Source of the DNA: Zerene cesonia
Lineage: Eukaryota; Arthropoda; Insecta; Lepidoptera; Pieridae
Direction: 5' to 3'
DNA: 64,000 bases
NCBI RefSeq assembly: GCF_012273895.1
Contig: NC_052107.1
Coordinates: 2,542,001 to 2,606,000, forward strand
The translations under genes and the position numbers were made by a program. Shown piece by piece: positions 48,701-59,697 of the stretch (position 1 is its first letter; every line of letters starts with the position of its first letter). The notes beneath the pieces are model-generated. The model ran no database searches and was not told the origin of the DNA. It saw nothing but the letters and a program-made list of their open reading frames with translations.

Positions 48701-49243
48701 CATTGAGATTGTGGGCTGTTTCACTCTTTATAAGTGGTTAAACGATACATGACCTATTTTTTTGCAATAATTTAATTTCTATGTATCGATAAGACCTCGT
48801 TTAATATATAAATATACAGTAGTACAGTAGTACTTACGAACAATAATTAAGAATATCAGTACAGTTAGGCTATAAACTTTCATACAGAATAGCCTAAAAA
48901 GTACGATATATTCACAATAAATTTATATAATAGTTAAATTAAAGTAATAATTACAGATACTGCAGAGCGCCAAGCTGTAAATACCACAGTACAAGGATCA
49001 GCTGCAGACATAGCAAAGGCAGCGATGTGTGCAATAGACAATAGAACATACGGAGATATAAAACCACACCTCGTTCTACAAATGCATGATGAACTTATCT
49101 ATGAAGTGGTCGAATATAAGAAAAACGATTTTATAAATATTCTGAAAGACGTTATGGAGACAACAGTTAGATTAAATGTACCTTTGCCAGTTAAAGTGAA
49201 ATCGGGATATACGTGGGGTGCTTTGGAAGAAATTAAAATGTAA
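42781..49243 (+). CDS. POLQ: DNA polymerase theta, central linker and family A polymerase
   Basis: Plus-strand exons: 42781-42905, 42982-44894, 45135-45366, 45562-45743, 45923-46092, 47030-47363, 47664-47928 and 48957-49243 (stop TAA). They add 3508 nt; with the helicase exon at 16294-18407 the gene is 5622 nt, 1873 residues, in perfect phase. The first exon opens FYTALALQDLVNEVPL, the end of the helicase module. Exon 2 holds a long polar linker poor in recognisable motifs. Polymerase motifs are intact: GRISMHEPNLQNVPR, motif A SADYCQLEMRIL, motif B RQKAKQLCYGILYGMG, motif C QMHDELIYEV. The loop before motif C is very short compared with human POLQ insert 3. Exon 3 has two good acceptors 48 nt apart (45135 or 45183). 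The gene acts in nuclear theta-mediated end joining of double-strand breaks. Confidence 0.95.
44920..45060 (+). mobile_element. Helitron-like type A repeat fragment in a POLQ intron
   Basis: It starts GCGGTCCGACCC and ends ATATTATTAGTATAGATT, matching the ends of the type A copies elsewhere; the middle is decayed. Confidence 0.5.
46093..47029. other. POLQ intron, no other feature
   Basis: This 0.94-kb intron lies between the exons ending ADNK and starting INPS. It is AT-rich and I see no gene in it. Confidence 0.6.
47929..48956. other. Last POLQ intron
   Basis: A 1-kb AT-rich intron. The inverted copy at the right end of the window is collinear with its right part, from about 48537 onward. 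Confidence 0.6.
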
Positions 49244-50104
49244 TATAAAATAGTTAAATTTAGAAATATAAGCCCTGTGATATTTTAGATATAACTTTGC
49301 CTTAATAAATTTTTTGTACAATATTGTGTTTCATCTTACTTAACTCTTCACGCTTGGACTCGGATAGATTACAAAGGTTAAAGTAGAGTCATTGAGGTAC
49401 TTCATTTATTTACAGTATTATTTACTTATGAAGTATAAAATATTAATAACTTCAATAATTAAAATTTAAGGTTATATTTTTTGCTAAAAAGGACAAATAT
49501 GCGCGATAATTGTCACATGAATATATTTTTATTAGTCAAAAACCAAAAATCAAAAATAATCTCAAGATTAACACGCCGTACCTACTGCTACTGCGTACTA
49601 CTTTTAAAATAATAATATGTATGTAGATAAAATAATATATTAATTCTTCAACTACATTATTTCTATCCATTTGAGATTTTAATAAATCAATGAATTTACG
49701 TCATCAAATACGGTCAAAAGTTAAAACTAAATAACAGTGACGTTAATCTGGTCAAACAATACAAAGTTTCAATGTTGATATTCCCTTAGACTTTGTTTAC
49801 ATAAGTCTCAAAAGCGCCATCTTTCCCTCGTTCAAGCGGGATTTTCCGAGTTTTTCTAACGTATCGTTATAGAGGTCGTATCGGTTGCCTTCCCCACGCG
49901 CAATCAATACGTGCGCCGTGCAGCCCTCCGGCCAGCTAGATTTCCTTGTCACCCTCTGACACGAGCGACGTACACCCGTTAAAACCTGAGCCTTCATAAT
50001 GCACCTAAAATGTTGAATCTTGTCAGTGCACTTCAGTCGCGAAAATCGCGCGCGTTTCAGTGACTCGAAGGTTGTTTTAATTAACGTGTTTAGTCGACGA
50101 GAAA
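49244..50104. promoter_or_regulatory. POLQ-Tusp intergenic region
   Basis: 0.86 kb between the POLQ stop and the Tusp start on the same strand. It should hold the POLQ poly(A) site (an AATAAA lies near 49304) and the Tusp promoter and 5' UTR. The right half becomes GC-richer toward 50105. A 151-codon antisense frame here (49797-50252) is kept in both arms, but I treat it as a shadow. Confidence 0.5.
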
Positions 50105-53100
50105 ATGCATTTACATTTTGAGAGGAACGTAAACGCGAAGTGCGATTGCACGATACTGTCGTTGTCGTGGATGGGCAAGGTTCCTGATGAGCTGCCAGAG
50201 GTGAGGAGATTTTCTTACAAATAGTATTGTATTTAAGGTCGGTCATGGTCAATGCTCCTAATTACGACATGCATGTAAATATAAAGGTGTTTGCAAGAAA
50301 TTTATCTTTCGCAATGTGGAGTGGAATTTATTTACGTTCAGTAATTAGAGCAGGTAACGAGATGTTAATTTTAATTCATATTTTTATTTGTGTGATTTAA
50401 ACATTTTTATTGAATAACAGATTATGATCTAGTTAGTAGCCTATACTATTGTAAGTGGCATTTATGTTTTCATGATTATGAGATATTCTATTTTAACTTA
50501 CGATTTCGATTACTATTTTGCAATTGTTTGTAAAAAGAAGAGCACAATTAAGTATTCGTGTTTATCTAATACTTTAATTTATATGGTCAAATTGCAATGT
50601 AACTTTTTGTTTCATAAAACATTGAATTATTTATTATTAAACCTAATATAATATAGCGCTTACAGAATTCAAAATCAGTGATTTCTCTTAAAAAATCATC
50701 AAACTTCATTCAAACAGCCTATTATTATGGAATTAAACGCTAAAACTTTAATTATATCACTGAACGATCTGTGAAATGAGCGCCATGCAAACAAGGCTGC
50801 CAACCGAGCTTTATTACATTTAATTGATAATTTTGGTTAGAAAAAGGATTAATAAAGTGTTATTAGGTATCTAGATTCTAGCATCATACCTAGATCGCAT
50901 AATTATTAATATTTTAAGTTAAAAGATAGTGAGAAGTTAGAGAGTATAAATCACTAAGAAAAGTCATAATAAACCGCCTATTTATTGGAAAATCTGCAGT
51001 TCATGAAAACAAAGCTCCATACACTCTCTCCATTTAAAAAAAATATTTAACAAAACATAATTTAATTAATCTTAATTATTAATTTTTGTTGTACATGGCT
51101 TTGAACTATTATTTTTTTTCGTGTAGAAAACTAGCTGTGCTTAAAGATTTGTCTGCGATTGTTCGTTATGGTACTTTCTGATTTATTTCCTAATATCTCA
51201 GGAATATACATATCTTACCTTATCAGGTTATTAAAAGACAGCTTAAAACATCGCATTTATTTATTTAAACGTAAGTCATAAAAAATATTTCAAACGTTTT
51301 GGGGATTTATAAATATTTGCTACTAGCTATATCAGGTACGCGATTTACATTTACTATTTGATCGACTACATACTATAATTTATTTTACGTTTCATTAAAA
51401 TAGAATGAAAGCATTTTATTGTAACGAAAAAAGGTACCGGTGTTTCCAGTGAACGCAATTATAACGGCACATTTAATTCTCATTACCGTCGACGAAAATT
51501 GAAAACAATTTGCAAACGTGTAACCTCCGTTTATTGAGTGACTGTGAAAGAGTCTGAATAAAATCTTGGTTTACGATGGCCCAGATGGGACCCGGGTCCC
51601 TATTCAATTTACTTTTCCATTCTTGCATTTGACCTCCATGCTTTCATTTCACGCTAACAGTTTGACGTCAACTCTAAACCTATTATTCAGCGCAAACTTT
51701 TTCACAAGTTACACTAAAATTTTAACGTAGTTAATGGCCACCATTTCTGGGTTGTTCATGGAATAACTTAAGCTCTAGGGTAATGATAATGTAGTTCTCT
51801 TTGTTTTACATCTATTTGTTTTATTTTTATAGAGAGGTTTCATATAACAATAACATTATTTTACATAACATTCTCTTTCTTCGTCTAAGAATACTGGATT
51901 TTGAAACTATTGCTACTTAACATAAACACACAGTTACCCTCGCATTATTTTAAACGATAATTTACTAACTACTACCAAGACAATGTTTCGTTTAATTGTT
52001 TTCTTTTTTCGATTTTTATGTATTCCACTATTTCCTAATAACATTACGATACATATGACGTAGATATAGAAAAGACGCTTAAATAAACGCATAAATGCTC
52101 GTTTGAAAAGAATGTAAATGACATGGGTATATAAATTCAAATTAATATATAAATACAGAACCGTTCGTGCCAAATTAATAACACATAAATATTGTTTCTA
52201 TATGGACGTAGTTTTATTACGTCCATGTGTGTTTCTTTCACAAGTATTAGGTACCTTAGTTTCTATTCTCTCTCTCTTCAAATAAAAACGAGCGTAATGG
52301 ATACTTGAATTTGTTTTATAATATCATCATCAAAAATATCATTTTTTCTTTGTAACGTAAGTTGAAAACATATTATATAAAATGGTATATACACATAGTG
52401 AAATGTTTTGGTAAATTTATATTTTAGAGAAAAAATATAAAGGAATTCAGATTACATTTCAGAAATAACATATTTTTATAAAAGCCCAATATGCTTCTGG
52501 TTGAATATCACATTGAAATATGTTTTTTCCGGTGAAAATCCACAGAGTAATTGAACGAAACCAATTCCAATTGCAAGCTATTTGTTTTTGTTTAAAACGT
52601 TCCTATTGAATTTGCAGTTAAATATCGCTTGCAATGGGATTCAACATGGCGGCCCTTAATATATACTTCATACCTACTGAATAAGTAGATTCTAATCGTC
52701 CTGGCTATTTATTTTTCGTAACTCGGTACTGTTTCATAATAGAAATAACTGTTAAAATGATTATAGGTTTTCAGTGAAATTTAGATTATAATAACACTAG
52801 CTGACAGGGCAAACGCTGTTCTACCTTACTCCTATCATTTAGGGGTATGAAAAATAGATGTTGGCCGATTCTCAGAACTACCCGATATGCACTCAAAATT
52901 TCATGAGAATTGGTCCAGTCGTTACGTAGGATTATGGTAACAAACATTGTGACACGAGAGTTTTATATGTATAGAGATGTAGATTAAATGTAATTGGCCA
53001 TAATAAGATTCACTTAGTCTACCGTTATTGCAAATAAATACATGTCAGACACGAAGAACGAGGGGATGCGAGAAAATTTTCATAACGACTAGTATATCTT

Positions 53101-56100
53101 CGTTCCTAAACAATATTACTTTCTGTTCTGATTTTGTTGTCATCATGACCTTTTATTGGTATTTGCACAGATATGAGGTCTACGTAAGATCTTTTATTAA
53201 ATTTGTTATTAGATTACCTGTTCATATAATCTGGACCATGCTATGGAATTGAGAACATCTATTAATATGTAGGCTTTGTAAAAGTATCCACTTTAAAACT
53301 TCACAAAGAATGAATTGAGCCAAAGAGAGTAAAAAATAACAAGTTGATAAAATTAAAATTATCAATAAAATTCAAATTTATTTTGAATGACAATTTATAA
53401 CATTTTTGTTGATGTAACGTTGAACCTGCTAGTTACATGATTCTTAGTTCCATGCTATGATTGAAGGGTCATTAGTTGTTCTGAAAAACCCTAAATCGAT
53501 CCTGTAGGTAGTTTTAACGCGTTGTAATGGAAAGCTGACGAATATTTATTTCTTTGTGTACGGGAACACGTTCGGTTTCAATGAAATGACATTACGAATT
53601 CCAGTATAGTTATGTAGTCTCTGTGCTATTCCTATATAGAGCGTTAAAAGCAAAATATAGAATTTCCATTGAAACCCTACATGCAAAACCAGGCAAGTGC
53701 GGATGAGTAACTTTACGAACTTGTAGTAATGTATACTCTATTGCAGGATAGCATTTCTAAAAAGGCTGGTGCGATTAAGCATGATCGTATATGAAATAAA
53801 CAAAATTAAAATACTACCATTCCGCCTACCACTCATCCCGCATAGTGAAAGGAAAAAATGGGCACTCCTGGGGCCTTCTCCGCATACTAGTCGTTGCCAT
53901 GGAAATTCTAAGAGAATATCCTTTGTACTTCCTCGGATCTCATCCTATCTCATCGGATATCAAATTATCTTTGTACCTATTTCTTCCAAATCTGCCAGGC
54001 AGTTCCTGAGATTAACGCGTTGAAGCAAACAAAAAAATAAACTCTTCAGCTCTGTGTTATATAGTTATATTAGTATAGACATATTAATATAGTGAATATA
54101 AAAGAAAGAATTTTATTGATCTGTTGGATTTGACTTCCTGCTAGCTTAGTACAGCAGCTTCCATTATCTATCTCGACAATAAGCTGTCAGAAGGTTAATT
54201 CCACGTATTTTTACAATTTACTTATTTGAAGTTAAAGTTTAAAATGAAAATATATTTTAAAAATCCAATATAGAATAGTCATTTCTATGCTTGCTTTAAA
54301 GATTGCATTTAAAACACGGTAATATTACAAATGCCAAAAGATATAATAAACTTTTATTGTTTTATTCATTTCTTTTGTCCTTACTTCGTGTTGTATATTT
54401 ATATGTGCGAGTTTGTATGACTTTAGCTAGTAGGTACAACTTATTGTGAAGGCGTCTGGCTCGCTTATCCCCCTACTGTTTCTTCATGATAACGAGACTT
54501 TTACACCCGCTGTACAATACCGCTTGTATATGCACCTTAAACCTGTGTGCAATAGTTATAACCTAGTATAGTATTACATTATCTGTGCTATAACTTATAT
54601 CACACAGTATTATGACAGATAAGTACAAGTAGTGTTATATCTCTTTCACTATGATTCACATAAATGCCATTTAAAAGTGTCATACTTCAACCTTCTGTTT
54701 CAAATAAATAAAATAATCTCTTTTAATTTAAATTGCAAACAAAATAAACGAGTTCTTTTTTATAGTAAAATAGTTACTTGTATTGTGTAATAGCTTCTAT
54801 TACGTTGTTCAAAATAAACCATTGTGAATAATTACCAAAGAGTATTCTCAAGTCGAGAGTTGTTCTTGCTTTGCAACTCGAAACTACGAAATAAAACAAA
54901 AACGGTAAGCTCTTTTTCTAGTGCCTTTGAAACCCTTTCAGGTGTTATAATAATAATTATTATACAATCTCTTTATTAATAAAATGTAAATTTTCTTCAA
55001 ACGTGTTGAGTCGGATCATTGTTTAATTCAGCAAAAGTACTTTTAACAATTAATGTACCTGTAGACTATAATATCGACTGCTGCCGTAGATGTTGCTACG
55101 AAGGTTGTCTACGATCGCCTACGCTACGTTTGAGGTCCCTAACTTGCATGTTTGCGCTTTTGTATAAAAAAAAAATTGTTAATGTCCTCGTATACTAGTG
55201 GGTTTACGTATTCGCGCGAATCCCTTATTTTTATGCCGGGCTGAGTGACCGTGAGGATTACTCTCACGTATATGACATACTATATTATGCTGTGTATACT
55301 CTATACTAGGCACATCGTGCCTGCGTAGACAATACACAGCATACTTAAACAATACTTGAGATTAGGGTGTCACCACTCCAACGCTTTTCGCACTTTACCT
55401 GCGAAATACATATGTATATATTCCTCATGTCAATTAGGTCCATACGTTATATGTTGACTATAAATTAGATATACAATATATTGCTCGTATGACATTTTTA
55501 ATGTGTGCAGTTAGACGTAGATTTTACGTAACTAGTATTCTTTTATAGATACTTTGTTGTTTACTTTTATTTTCTTTAGCTAGTGAAATATCTATAATGA
55601 TTGCTCAGCCAACCTTCAGGTTAAATCTGCCGTGTACGATGTAGTTATCTGCTCCCAAGAGTGCGTATTAATAGCCGAGAAATATATTTTTTTCCTAACA
55701 TAAGCTCTGTACTCTTAGAGCTATCAGTTATATACAACCCTTTTTCACTTGATTACTTTTATCCGAAAAAAACTGCTTATAAACAATGGTTACATTGATG
55801 TAAGGTATATGTTTGATTTCCGATAATAAGATAGAGATTTTTTTAGACTTAAAACATATTTAATTATCATCGCAAATATATCAGAAAATGACATATGTTA
55901 GCACAAAATATTATTTTTGTCAGTTGAATATAATTGATACAAAATAATTATGTCAAAATTACTACTACCTATCACGACTATAATGACGTATATTCGTATG
56001 GACTAAATGTCGCTCTATTAAGTAGACCTAATAAATTATGGATAATTACAAATCTAGAGATTGGTAATAAACAATGTACGAGTTTAAGTTAAGTAGCTAA

Positions 56101-57451
56101 ACGTAAGAAAACGACTTGATTTATTTTATAATCTGAAAATGAATAGTTATCAATAATATTGAAATTTATAATCATTTTAGAAGATATACCTAAGTATTCA
56201 CTAAAATTTCAATCATCATCAGCCTTACATAACTTGTTATGTACGGCTGATGATGATGCAATCTCGTTTTGTAAATTAATTGTACTTTCAAATCAAATCA
56301 CTCACACTATAGGTATTAATTTAAAGCAATAATAAAGAACATAAATGAAATATTCTAGGACCTCTTTGCCTGGGTATTCAATAGTTGAATCATCATCATC
56401 AATCAACAACTCAATAGTTGAATTGTTTTTAAATATCACGTTGTGGTACGGAAGATACAAAGCTAGCTGCTACAGGTAATAAATCGACCGAATAAGCTAA
56501 GCGGTACAAATGTTTAATTCAATCGAACATTTGTAATGATTAGCACTTCATTGCGAAGGCCGTTCTATCCAGTAGGGAATAGATAACCCAATATTTGGTT
56601 AATTGGCAATCGCGCTTCCATATCCGTTTTAACGTTCGAAGTGCATCCGTCAGAGGGACATGCTCCATTACTTTAGTCCTAATTGCTTTCCGTTGCATTC
56701 GTTACAACCAATCCTTATTTAAGCCCGCGTTATTGCGTATGCGCTAGATTGAATATTATATTCATGGTTTTTATATAGTGATTTTTATGAATAGTATTAA
56801 AATACTGTAGGCATCTGCATTTGCTAATAAGAGCTTTACACTTATCAAACTAAAGTGATTCAATAGGTACAATATGTATTATTTCTATCGTAACTTTTAT
56901 TTTCTTTACTATGCTTTTTATACAATGGCACATCCATTCGCAACAACCTATAGGTTAGGAAGACTTTGAAGTTCGAACCGACGTTCCTGGGGAATGAGAA
57001 ACCAATCCAAATTCTAAAATTAGACCAAATTACAAAAATTTTCTATAAACCATAGAATGAGTTACGTCAATCTTTTGAAAACCAACTGATTTATAGATCA
57101 TATACATTTTTAATTAGTAAAGAATATTCTGTCGTCTGAGTCTACTTAAGATTAAGACCTCTATGAATTACATATTATACATTACATATCATCTTTCCAT
57201 CTCTTATTCTTCTTCGACTTAGACTTCGGCCACTTCACATAAAATTATTCAGGTTTATATCAAATAATTAATTAATAATGATTAAGGAGGAGGGTTGGAA
57301 GCTGAATCGAAACAACTATTACCAAGAGGGTTGGCTCGCGACGGGCAACGTACGCGGCGTCGTGGGCGTCACGTTTACCTCCTCCCACGCAAGACGCCCT
57401 CATGAGCTTCCACTGCGAACAAACTACAATCTCCGGGGCCACAGGTCTGAT
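50105..57451 (+). CDS. Tusp: Tubby-like superfamily protein (TULP4), exons 1 and 2
   Basis: Exon 1 is 50105-50200 (32 codons, MHLHFERN ... LSLSWMGKVPDELPE, donor GTGAGG). Exon 2 is 57287-57451 (55 codons, acceptor ATTAAG, donor GTAAGT). Exon 2 encodes YYQEGWLATGN, RGVVGVTFTSSH and NLRGHRSD, the start of the TULP4 WD40 propeller. It ends in phase 0, and exon 3 at 41018 (minus strand) starts in phase 0 with VILVKWNEPYQKL, the expected next residues. The first seven exon-sized pieces therefore read through if the strand switch is an assembly effect. Intron 1 is 7 kb, with repeats at 52798-52980, 53856-54080 and 56214-56262 and no other gene that I can see. Confidence 0.93.
52798..52980 (+). mobile_element. 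Dispersed Helitron-like repeat
   Basis: It starts CTAGCTGACAGGGCAAACGC, contains TTTCATGAGAATTGGTCCAG and ends GAGTTTTATATGTATAGAGAT. A matching copy, reverse-complemented, is at 59515-59697, so the insertion predates the split of the two inverted arms. Confidence 0.65.
53856..54080 (+). mobile_element. Helitron-like type A repeat, decayed
   Basis: It contains CAGTTCCTGAGATTAACGCG and CTCTTCAGCTCTG and ends TTAGTATAGACAT, the signature of the type A copies. It lies in Tusp intron 1. Confidence 0.5.
56214..56262. repeat. Perfect-arm hairpin (small MITE or stem-loop)
   Basis: CATCATCAGCC at the left pairs with GGCTGATGATG at the right, and the centre (ttacataacttgttatgta) is also nearly self-complementary, so almost the whole 45 bp folds on itself. 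Confidence 0.75.
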
Positions 57452-58065
57452 GTAAGTATACATTTATATTAATTTTTAATGTTGCGTGGATTAACCTTTC
57501 AACTATGAATTAGGCAAACATAAATCGTAAAACAATCTGAATTATTTTATCTCTTTGTCCAAAATTGCAAAAGAATGACAATAATATATAGCTACTGACT
57601 ATGTAGATAAGATTAAGAGTTCAACTCTACATTAAATTATGTACCCATTAGGTATCAACATTTATTACGAGTCTGCAGTGTAAAATATATTTTTCCGATT
57701 CATTGATCAGAATACACAGTACACATCTCATTACATTAGGCCTGGGGATTAAAGTCTGCAAAATAAAATAATTCGACATATTGGTACTAAAAATAATATG
57801 CTTAACAATTAAAAATCAATCCTGGTTTAAAAATCAGGGATTTATAAAAAATAATTAAACTATCCTTAGCGAAAATTATTTTGTACTTCTCATCCTTAAA
57901 ATGGGTATATTTATATATTTGGAAAACAAATTATTTTTATACAATACACGCAGGCATCTATTTACTTATAATATATCACGAGATTATACCTACCGATGCA
58001 TACCTTGAAACTACTCGTTCTATACAAACACTAGTAAAATTATTCGAAAAAGGGCCAAAGGTGTA

Positions 58066-58328
58066 GTTAAAAGTTTGACGTCGATGTCTGTCTGTCTGTG
58101 TGTGGCACCGTATCTCACAAACGGATAGACCGATTTCGATGCAGTTTTTTTTTTCATTTAGAAGCCAGATTCCTTGCGGTGGTTTTTAGCTATGGTTGAT
58201 GAAATTGGTTAACGATGGTGGCCGAAGCAAATATTCGGATTAGATATTTAATCACAACACCCTCAATATGGATACATATGTGTTGTCAAATGATACGACT
58301 AGTAAAATACTTACTATACCTACAATAT
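58066..58328 (+). repeat. Dispersed repeat at a contig edge
   Basis: CGATGTCTGTCTGTCTG, CTCACAAACGGATAGACCGA and GATGAAATTGGTTAACGATGG are arranged as in common short lepidopteran transposon remnants. It runs up to the 1000-N gap and probably caused the contig break. Confidence 0.5.
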
Positions 58329-59328
58329 NNNNNNNNNNNNNNNNNNNNNNNNNNNNNNNNNNNNNNNNNNNNNNNNNNNNNNNNNNNNNNNNNNNNNNNN
58401 NNNNNNNNNNNNNNNNNNNNNNNNNNNNNNNNNNNNNNNNNNNNNNNNNNNNNNNNNNNNNNNNNNNNNNNNNNNNNNNNNNNNNNNNNNNNNNNNNNNN
58501 NNNNNNNNNNNNNNNNNNNNNNNNNNNNNNNNNNNNNNNNNNNNNNNNNNNNNNNNNNNNNNNNNNNNNNNNNNNNNNNNNNNNNNNNNNNNNNNNNNNN
58601 NNNNNNNNNNNNNNNNNNNNNNNNNNNNNNNNNNNNNNNNNNNNNNNNNNNNNNNNNNNNNNNNNNNNNNNNNNNNNNNNNNNNNNNNNNNNNNNNNNNN
58701 NNNNNNNNNNNNNNNNNNNNNNNNNNNNNNNNNNNNNNNNNNNNNNNNNNNNNNNNNNNNNNNNNNNNNNNNNNNNNNNNNNNNNNNNNNNNNNNNNNNN
58801 NNNNNNNNNNNNNNNNNNNNNNNNNNNNNNNNNNNNNNNNNNNNNNNNNNNNNNNNNNNNNNNNNNNNNNNNNNNNNNNNNNNNNNNNNNNNNNNNNNNN
58901 NNNNNNNNNNNNNNNNNNNNNNNNNNNNNNNNNNNNNNNNNNNNNNNNNNNNNNNNNNNNNNNNNNNNNNNNNNNNNNNNNNNNNNNNNNNNNNNNNNNN
59001 NNNNNNNNNNNNNNNNNNNNNNNNNNNNNNNNNNNNNNNNNNNNNNNNNNNNNNNNNNNNNNNNNNNNNNNNNNNNNNNNNNNNNNNNNNNNNNNNNNNN
59101 NNNNNNNNNNNNNNNNNNNNNNNNNNNNNNNNNNNNNNNNNNNNNNNNNNNNNNNNNNNNNNNNNNNNNNNNNNNNNNNNNNNNNNNNNNNNNNNNNNNN
59201 NNNNNNNNNNNNNNNNNNNNNNNNNNNNNNNNNNNNNNNNNNNNNNNNNNNNNNNNNNNNNNNNNNNNNNNNNNNNNNNNNNNNNNNNNNNNNNNNNNNN
59301 NNNNNNNNNNNNNNNNNNNNNNNNNNNN
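58329..59328. other. Assembly gap, 1000 N
   Basis: Exactly 1000 N between the two arms of the inverted repeat. The right arm begins at the first base after it. Confidence 0.99.
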
Positions 59329-59514
59329 GACAACAAAATCAGAACAGAAAGTAATATTGTTTAGGAACGAAGATATTCTGGTTTCATCCAAAACTACTAA
59401 TCGTTATGAAAATTTTCTCGCATCCCCTCGTTCTTCGTGTCTGACATGTATTTATTTGCAATAACGGTAGACTAAGTGAATCTTATTATGGCCAATTATA
59501 TTTAATCTACATCT

Positions 59515-59697
59515 CTATACATATAAAACTCTCGTGTCACAATGTTTGTTACCATAATCCTACGTAACGACTGGACCAATTCTCATGAAATTTTGAGTGC
59601 ATATCAGGTAGTTCTGAGAATCGGCCAACATCTATTTTTCATACCCCTAAATGATAGGAGTAAGGCAGAACAGCGTTTGCCCTGTCAGCTAGTGTTA
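59515..59697 (-). mobile_element. Dispersed Helitron-like repeat, allelic copy
   Basis: Counterpart of the repeat at 52798-52980, sharing its borders and orientation relative to the arm. Confidence 0.65.

Larger units (their letters stand above)
48537..53143 (+). repeat. Left arm of a 4.6-kb inverted repeat
   Basis: This segment is the reverse complement of 59329-64000: 49243 pairs with 63294, 50252 with 62286, and 53143 with 59329. It carries the last POLQ exon and Tusp exon 1. The arms differ by scattered substitutions and some indels. The right arm starts exactly at an N gap and reaches the window end, so the pairing may go further. Best read as two alleles of one locus. Confidence 0.93.

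Noticed and set aside
49797..50252. 151-codon minus-strand frame, identical in protein in the second arm (62286-62741)
   Set aside because: It lies antisense to Tusp exon 1 and its GC-rich 5' flank. Identity in both arms is expected for alleles, and the protein has no family features. The plus-strand reading of the core matches TULP4 and has a proper donor.
55255..55350. Inverted TGCTGTGTATAC / ATACACAGCA pair
   Set aside because: The arms are short and separated by unrelated sequence, likely chance in AT-rich DNA.
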